DNA from: DASULA01 sp036278435
GTDB taxonomy: Bacteria > Actinomycetota > Actinomycetes > Mycobacteriales > DASULA01
Reading direction: 5' to 3'
Assembly (NCBI GenBank): GCA_036278435.1
Contig: DASULA010000435.1
Span: 1-6,160, forward strand
DNA: 6,160 nt
The translations under genes and the position numbers were made by a program. How positions within the stretch are numbered: position 1 is the first letter of the stretch; each line of letters opens with the position of its first letter. The notes beneath the pieces were generated by a model that was not told the DNA's origin, ran no database searches, and saw nothing but the letters and a program-made list of their open reading frames with translations. Below are positions 4,309-6,160 of the stretch, in pieces.

Positions 4309-5328
4309 GTGTGTCCTGACGGGACCTACATCCGGGTCAGCGACCACCTTCCGGAGCATCCGAAGATTTCCGCGGCCGGTGGCGAGGCCGGGTGGCTGTT
4401 CGTCGCCGGGCTGTGTTACTGCTCGCGGAACCTGACCGACGGGTTCATCCCGGCCGCGGTGGTGGGCCGGCTGACCGACCTGCGGCGTCCGACCGTGCTG
4501 GCCGGCCGGCTGGTCGAGACCGGGTTGTGGCACGAGCGCGGCCACACCTGCCCGACCTGCCCGCCGGTGGCCGGCGGGTACCTGGTGCACGACTACCTGG
4601 CCTTCCAACGGTCCGCCGCGCAGGTCGCCGACATCAAAGCCAAACGGGCCGCCGCGGGCCGTGCCGGTGGCCGGGCCAAAGCACAGGCCGGACACCGGGC
4701 CGCCACGCCGTCAGACACCGTGCGGGCCGGCGCCACGGGTGTGGCTGGCAACCTGCCAGCTGAATGGCAACCTCCGGCCACCGGCCCGCCACTGGCATCG
4801 GCCACCCCACAGGCAGAGTCACAGGCAGACGCCTACGTACCTGCGGTACCGCAGGTACCCCTGCCGTCACCGGAACAACCCCCCACCCCGGTGAGCCGAC
4901 GCGCGCGCGAACCGGGCGCCGGTGACGTCGGGGTGCTCGACGCGGACGGACTGGTCGAACGGGTGCACCGTTTGCGCCCGGACTGGACGCCGGCCCGGAT
5001 CCGCGCGGCGATCACCCACCCCGACGTGGCGGCCCACCCACCCCGGGTCGTGGCCGCCGCGGCCCTGCGGGTCGCCGCCGACCCGGCGACCCGCCACCCG
5101 GGCAGGCTGCGCCACCCCGGCCCCTGGTGGCAGCAGGCCGCCACCGAGGCAACCCCGACACCCGCCCCGCCGGCCACCTCGACGCTCACCCGACCGCCGT
5201 TCGACGCCGAGACCAACGCCCGTGGCCGCGCCGCGGCCCGCCAAGCCCTGTCCGACCGCCACGCCGACCCCCGGACATCCAACGCCAGACCGCCCCCGGA
5301 CCCGGGGCATCGCACCGGCCGACCGTGA
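4309..5328 (+). CDS. Phage/plasmid-type replication initiator or replisome-organiser-like protein
   Basis: From GTG 4309 it has 339 residues. The N-terminal 110 residues resemble actinophage and integrative-element proteins with an N-terminal winged-helix-like domain: YIRVSDHLPEHPKI (7-20), GWLFVAGLCYCSRNLTDGFIP (28-48), then VVGRLTDLRRPTVLAGRLVETGLW and GYLVHDYLAFQRS (90-102). An unusual H-x3-H-x-C-x2-C cluster (H75, H79, C81, C84) precedes the last strand and could bind zinc. Residues 108-127 are a Lys/Arg/Ala/Gly-rich helix (DIKAKRAAAGRAGGRAKAQ). Residues 130-205 are a Pro/Gln/Ala linker. A second folded block (209-274) holds LVERVHRLRPDWTPARIRAAI and HPGRLRHPGPWW. The tail is disordered. 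Function as initiator or helicase recruiter is inferred from similarity of layout and from following an excisionase-like gene. The linker DNA carries many repeats and a 22-bp palindrome. Confidence 0.7.
   Translation: MCPDGTYIRVSDHLPEHPKISAAGGEAGWLFVAGLCYCSRNLTDGFIPAAVVGRLTDLRRPTVLAGRLVETGLWHERGHTCPTCPPVAGGYLVHDYLAFQRSAAQVADIKAKRAAAGRAGGRAKAQAGHRAATPSDTVRAGATGVAGNLPAEWQPPATGPPLASATPQAESQADAYVPAVPQVPLPSPEQPPTPVSRRAREPGAGDVGVLDADGLVERVHRLRPDWTPARIRAAITHPDVAAHPPRVVAAAALRVAADPATRHPGRLRHPGPWWQQAATEATPTPAPPATSTLTRPPFDAETNARGRAAARQALSDRHADPRTSNARPPPDPGHRTGRP
4745..4773 (+). repeat. Inverted repeat and 9-bp direct repeats in the linker of the replication-like gene
   Basis: CTGGCA (4745-4750) and TGCCAG (4754-4759) are perfect 6-bp inverted repeats around ACC. 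TGGCAACCT occurs at 4746-4754 and again at 4765-4773, a 19-bp period. They lie in the linker-coding part, where the encoded residues are low-complexity and the DNA sequence is therefore freer to vary. Confidence 0.5.
4809..4829 (+). repeat. 9-bp tandem-type direct repeat ACAGGCAGA
   Basis: ACAGGCAGA occurs at 4809-4817 and 4821-4829, a 12-bp period. The encoded QAESQAD is a matching four-residue repeat, so protein-level duplication could explain it equally well. It lies just upstream of the 22-bp palindrome. Confidence 0.5.
4837..4858. repeat. Perfect 22-bp palindrome inside the replication-like gene
   Basis: GTACCTGCGGT (4837-4847) is followed directly by its reverse complement ACCGCAGGTAC (4848-4858) with no spacer. 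The encoded residues, about 177-184, are part of VPAVPQVP in the linker. An uninterrupted palindrome of this length is unexpected by chance in 6 kb. It could be an initiator- or regulator-binding site or a cruciform-forming element. Confidence 0.6.
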
Positions 5329-5386
5329 TCAACCGGGCCTGGCGGTTCACCGTCGCGGCCTCACCCGACCGCCCCGGGGCCGCCGC
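5329..5386. other. Gap between converging genes
   Basis: The 58 bases between the two stop codons hold only weak dyads: CGGT (5343-5346) with ACCG (5349-5352), and a GCCCCGGGGC palindrome (5371-5380). A bidirectional terminator would be expected here, but none is convincing. Confidence 0.3.
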
Positions 5387-5920
5387 TCAGCGGACACGGG
5401 TGGCGATGGCCCGGGCGCATTCCAGCGCCTCGGTGCCGGTGGTGTCCACCTGTAGGTCATAGGTGACGCCCCGGTGAACCAATTCTGCCTGGGAGGTGGC
5501 CATTCCGGCGGTCCGATCGCCTCGGGCGATCTCCCGGCCCTCGGCGATCGTGCCCTCGCAGCGGACGCCGACCCACAGCACCGACAGCGTGCCCAGCGCG
5601 TTCTTCCACCGCTGTTGGGACTCCGCGCCACCGAGGAAGACTTCGTCGATGATGATCCGGGCGCCGGCACGGGCCATCGCGGCGATCCCGTGGATCCACG
5701 CCGCCTCCAGCGCGCGGAACTGCGTTCCGAGGATGACCGCACCGTCCGGGGCGAACCCGATCCCCTCAGCCGAGGTCCGCAACGACGCGGGCATCGCCTC
5801 GATCAGCGTGTCCACCCCGAAGGCCAGCCACGGGTCGGGCAGGACCGCCTGTAGGCACCGGACGATCCCGGACTTGCCCGAACTGGAACCGCCATTGAGC
5901 ACGATCACCCGTGTTGCCAC
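5387..5920 (-). CDS. Chloramphenicol 3-O-phosphotransferase family kinase (CPT-like)
   Basis: This 177-residue protein is about the length of the Streptomyces venezuelae enzyme (178) and collinear with it along the whole chain, as far as I can recall that sequence. The P-loop GGSSSGKS is at 10-17. The catalytic-base motif LAFGVDTLIEAMP contains D37, the position known in CPT. ARIIIDEVFLGG (87-98) is the Walker B-like block. The lid-type REIARGDR carries R133 and R136. YDLQVDTT closes the fold. The family transfers the ATP gamma-phosphate to the primary hydroxyl of chloramphenicol, giving self-resistance in the producer; many homologues sit in non-producers with unknown substrates. No chloramphenicol biosynthesis gene is visible here. 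It starts at GTG 5920; no in-frame ATG, GTG or TTG occurs between it and the upstream in-frame stop at 5963-5965. It converges on the replication-like gene with a 58-base gap and has no ribosome binding site, which fits leaderless translation. Confidence 0.93.
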   Translation of the reverse strand: MATRVIVLNGGSSSGKSGIVRCLQAVLPDPWLAFGVDTLIEAMPASLRTSAEGIGFAPDGAVILGTQFRALEAAWIHGIAAMARAGARIIIDEVFLGGAESQQRWKNALGTLSVLWVGVRCEGTIAEGREIARGDRTAGMATSQAELVHRGVTYDLQVDTTGTEALECARAIATRVR

Positions 5921-5926
5921 CGAGCC

Positions 5927-5957
5927 ACGGTACCGACACAGCGTCGAACCCCGACAA
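5927..5957 (-). promoter_or_regulatory. Promoter of the CPT-like gene, laid out for a leaderless transcript
   Basis: On the minus strand, TTGTCG (5957-5952) and TACCGT (5932-5927) form a -35/-10 pair with a 19-base spacer. The -10 (TAnnnT) ends 6 bases before the GTG at 5920. Transcription starting 7 bases after the -10 would begin at the start codon itself. No Shine-Dalgarno sequence precedes the GTG. Confidence 0.45.
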
Positions 5958-5962
5958 CGAGT

Positions 5963-6160
5963 TCACCGCCGTCCATCCTCCACCTGCCGGACGCCTTCCC
6001 CGGTCCAGGTACGGGGCGGGACACGCCGCCTCGGCTGGTCCGGGTGCGTGGGGCGGGCCAGGGTGGCCGGCCGGTGTGGGGGCGGTGCGGCGAGGAACAC
6101 GGCGCACGCCGACCGGGTCACGCCGTCCCGGTCCGGGCCGGTGTGACACCGGTCGGGTGA
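5963..6160 (-). CDS. Possible C-terminal fragment of a gene running off the window (doubtful)
   Basis: On the minus strand a frame is open from the window edge to the TGA at 5965-5963, 65 residues. Codons ending in A or T are few (about 8 of 65), as expected for coding sequence here. However, the opposite-strand frame that ends at 6146 has its third codon positions in the same columns and scores similarly. The translation is Pro/Arg-rich with no recognisable motif. It would lie 43 bases upstream of the CPT-like start. It may equally be non-coding. Confidence 0.2.
   Translation of the reverse strand, partial: SPDRCHTGPDRDGVTRSACAVFLAAPPPHRPATLARPTHPDQPRRRVPPRTWTGEGVRQVEDGRR
6138..6152. repeat. 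15-bp inverted repeat near the window edge
   Basis: CCGGTGT (6138-6144) and ACACCGG (6146-6152) are perfect 7-bp arms around a single G. This is operator-like in size. It lies in the unassigned stretch upstream of the CPT-like gene, about 220 bases from its start, so a link to that gene is uncertain. Confidence 0.4.

Noticed and set aside
3877..4695. A 272-residue open frame on the minus strand across the HTH gene and the replication-like gene
   Set aside because: It is antisense to two genes with recognisable domains, is rich in Pro, Arg and Gly, and its upstream part merely mirrors their codon bias.
5496..6146. A 216-residue plus-strand frame across the CPT-like gene
   Set aside because: Its first two thirds are antisense to the clearly recognisable kinase. 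The remaining part has no motif; it shares third-codon columns with the minus-strand frame, so its GC pattern is not independent evidence.
1..6160. CRISPR array, tRNA or rRNA gene, insertion sequence ends, integrase or attachment site
   Set aside because: I found no regularly spaced repeats, cloverleaf, terminal inverted repeats around a transposase, or recombinase motifs. The mobile-element reading rests only on the regulator, HTH and replication-like genes.

Overview
The window is 6.2 kb of very GC-rich DNA whose codons end almost always in G or C. It uses GTG starts and carries several actinomycete-restricted families: a DUF574-type (Methyltransf_19) SAM-dependent methyltransferase, a Scr1/DUF5753-type XRE regulator and a chloramphenicol 3-O-phosphotransferase homologue. 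This points to a filamentous or related actinomycete (Streptomyces, Micromonospora, Frankia or Actinoplanes type). The sequence alone does not fix the genus.

Left part (1-2830, + strand). The window opens inside a gene whose C-terminal part looks like the end of a winged-helix protein followed by a coiled coil. Its last codons run into a 180-bp non-coding stretch of palindromes and short direct repeats rich in CTAG. Then comes a compact set of three + strand genes: a small unrecognised protein (734-1045), the methyltransferase (1038-1961, start overlapping the previous stop) and an intact endonuclease/exonuclease/phosphatase (EEP) family enzyme (2003-2830).

Middle (2830-5328, + strand). A strong hairpin separates the EEP gene from the DUF5753 XRE regulator gene (2929-3840). 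After it lies the only AT-rich patch of the window (about 3848-3890), with consensus-like -35 boxes and a perfect dyad TTTAAT-GAT-ATTAAA. It drives a small excisionase/MerR-like helix-turn-helix protein (3927-4220) and a phage-type replication-initiator/replisome-organiser-like protein (4309-5328). The regulator, AT-rich operator, small DNA-binding protein and replication-like protein together look like the control and replication module of an integrated mobile element (prophage, integrative plasmid or AICE remnant). No integrase, attachment site or tRNA is in the window.

Right part (5329-6160). A chloramphenicol phosphotransferase-type kinase gene (5387-5920, - strand) converges on the element genes and has a promoter laid out for a leaderless GTG start. 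Beyond it are 240 bp without a confident gene.

Most notable signal: the proline-rich linker of the replication-like protein (4745-4858) is packed with short direct repeats, an inverted repeat and a perfect 22-bp palindrome. This layout resembles lambda-type origins located inside the initiator gene. It is a hypothesis and untested.
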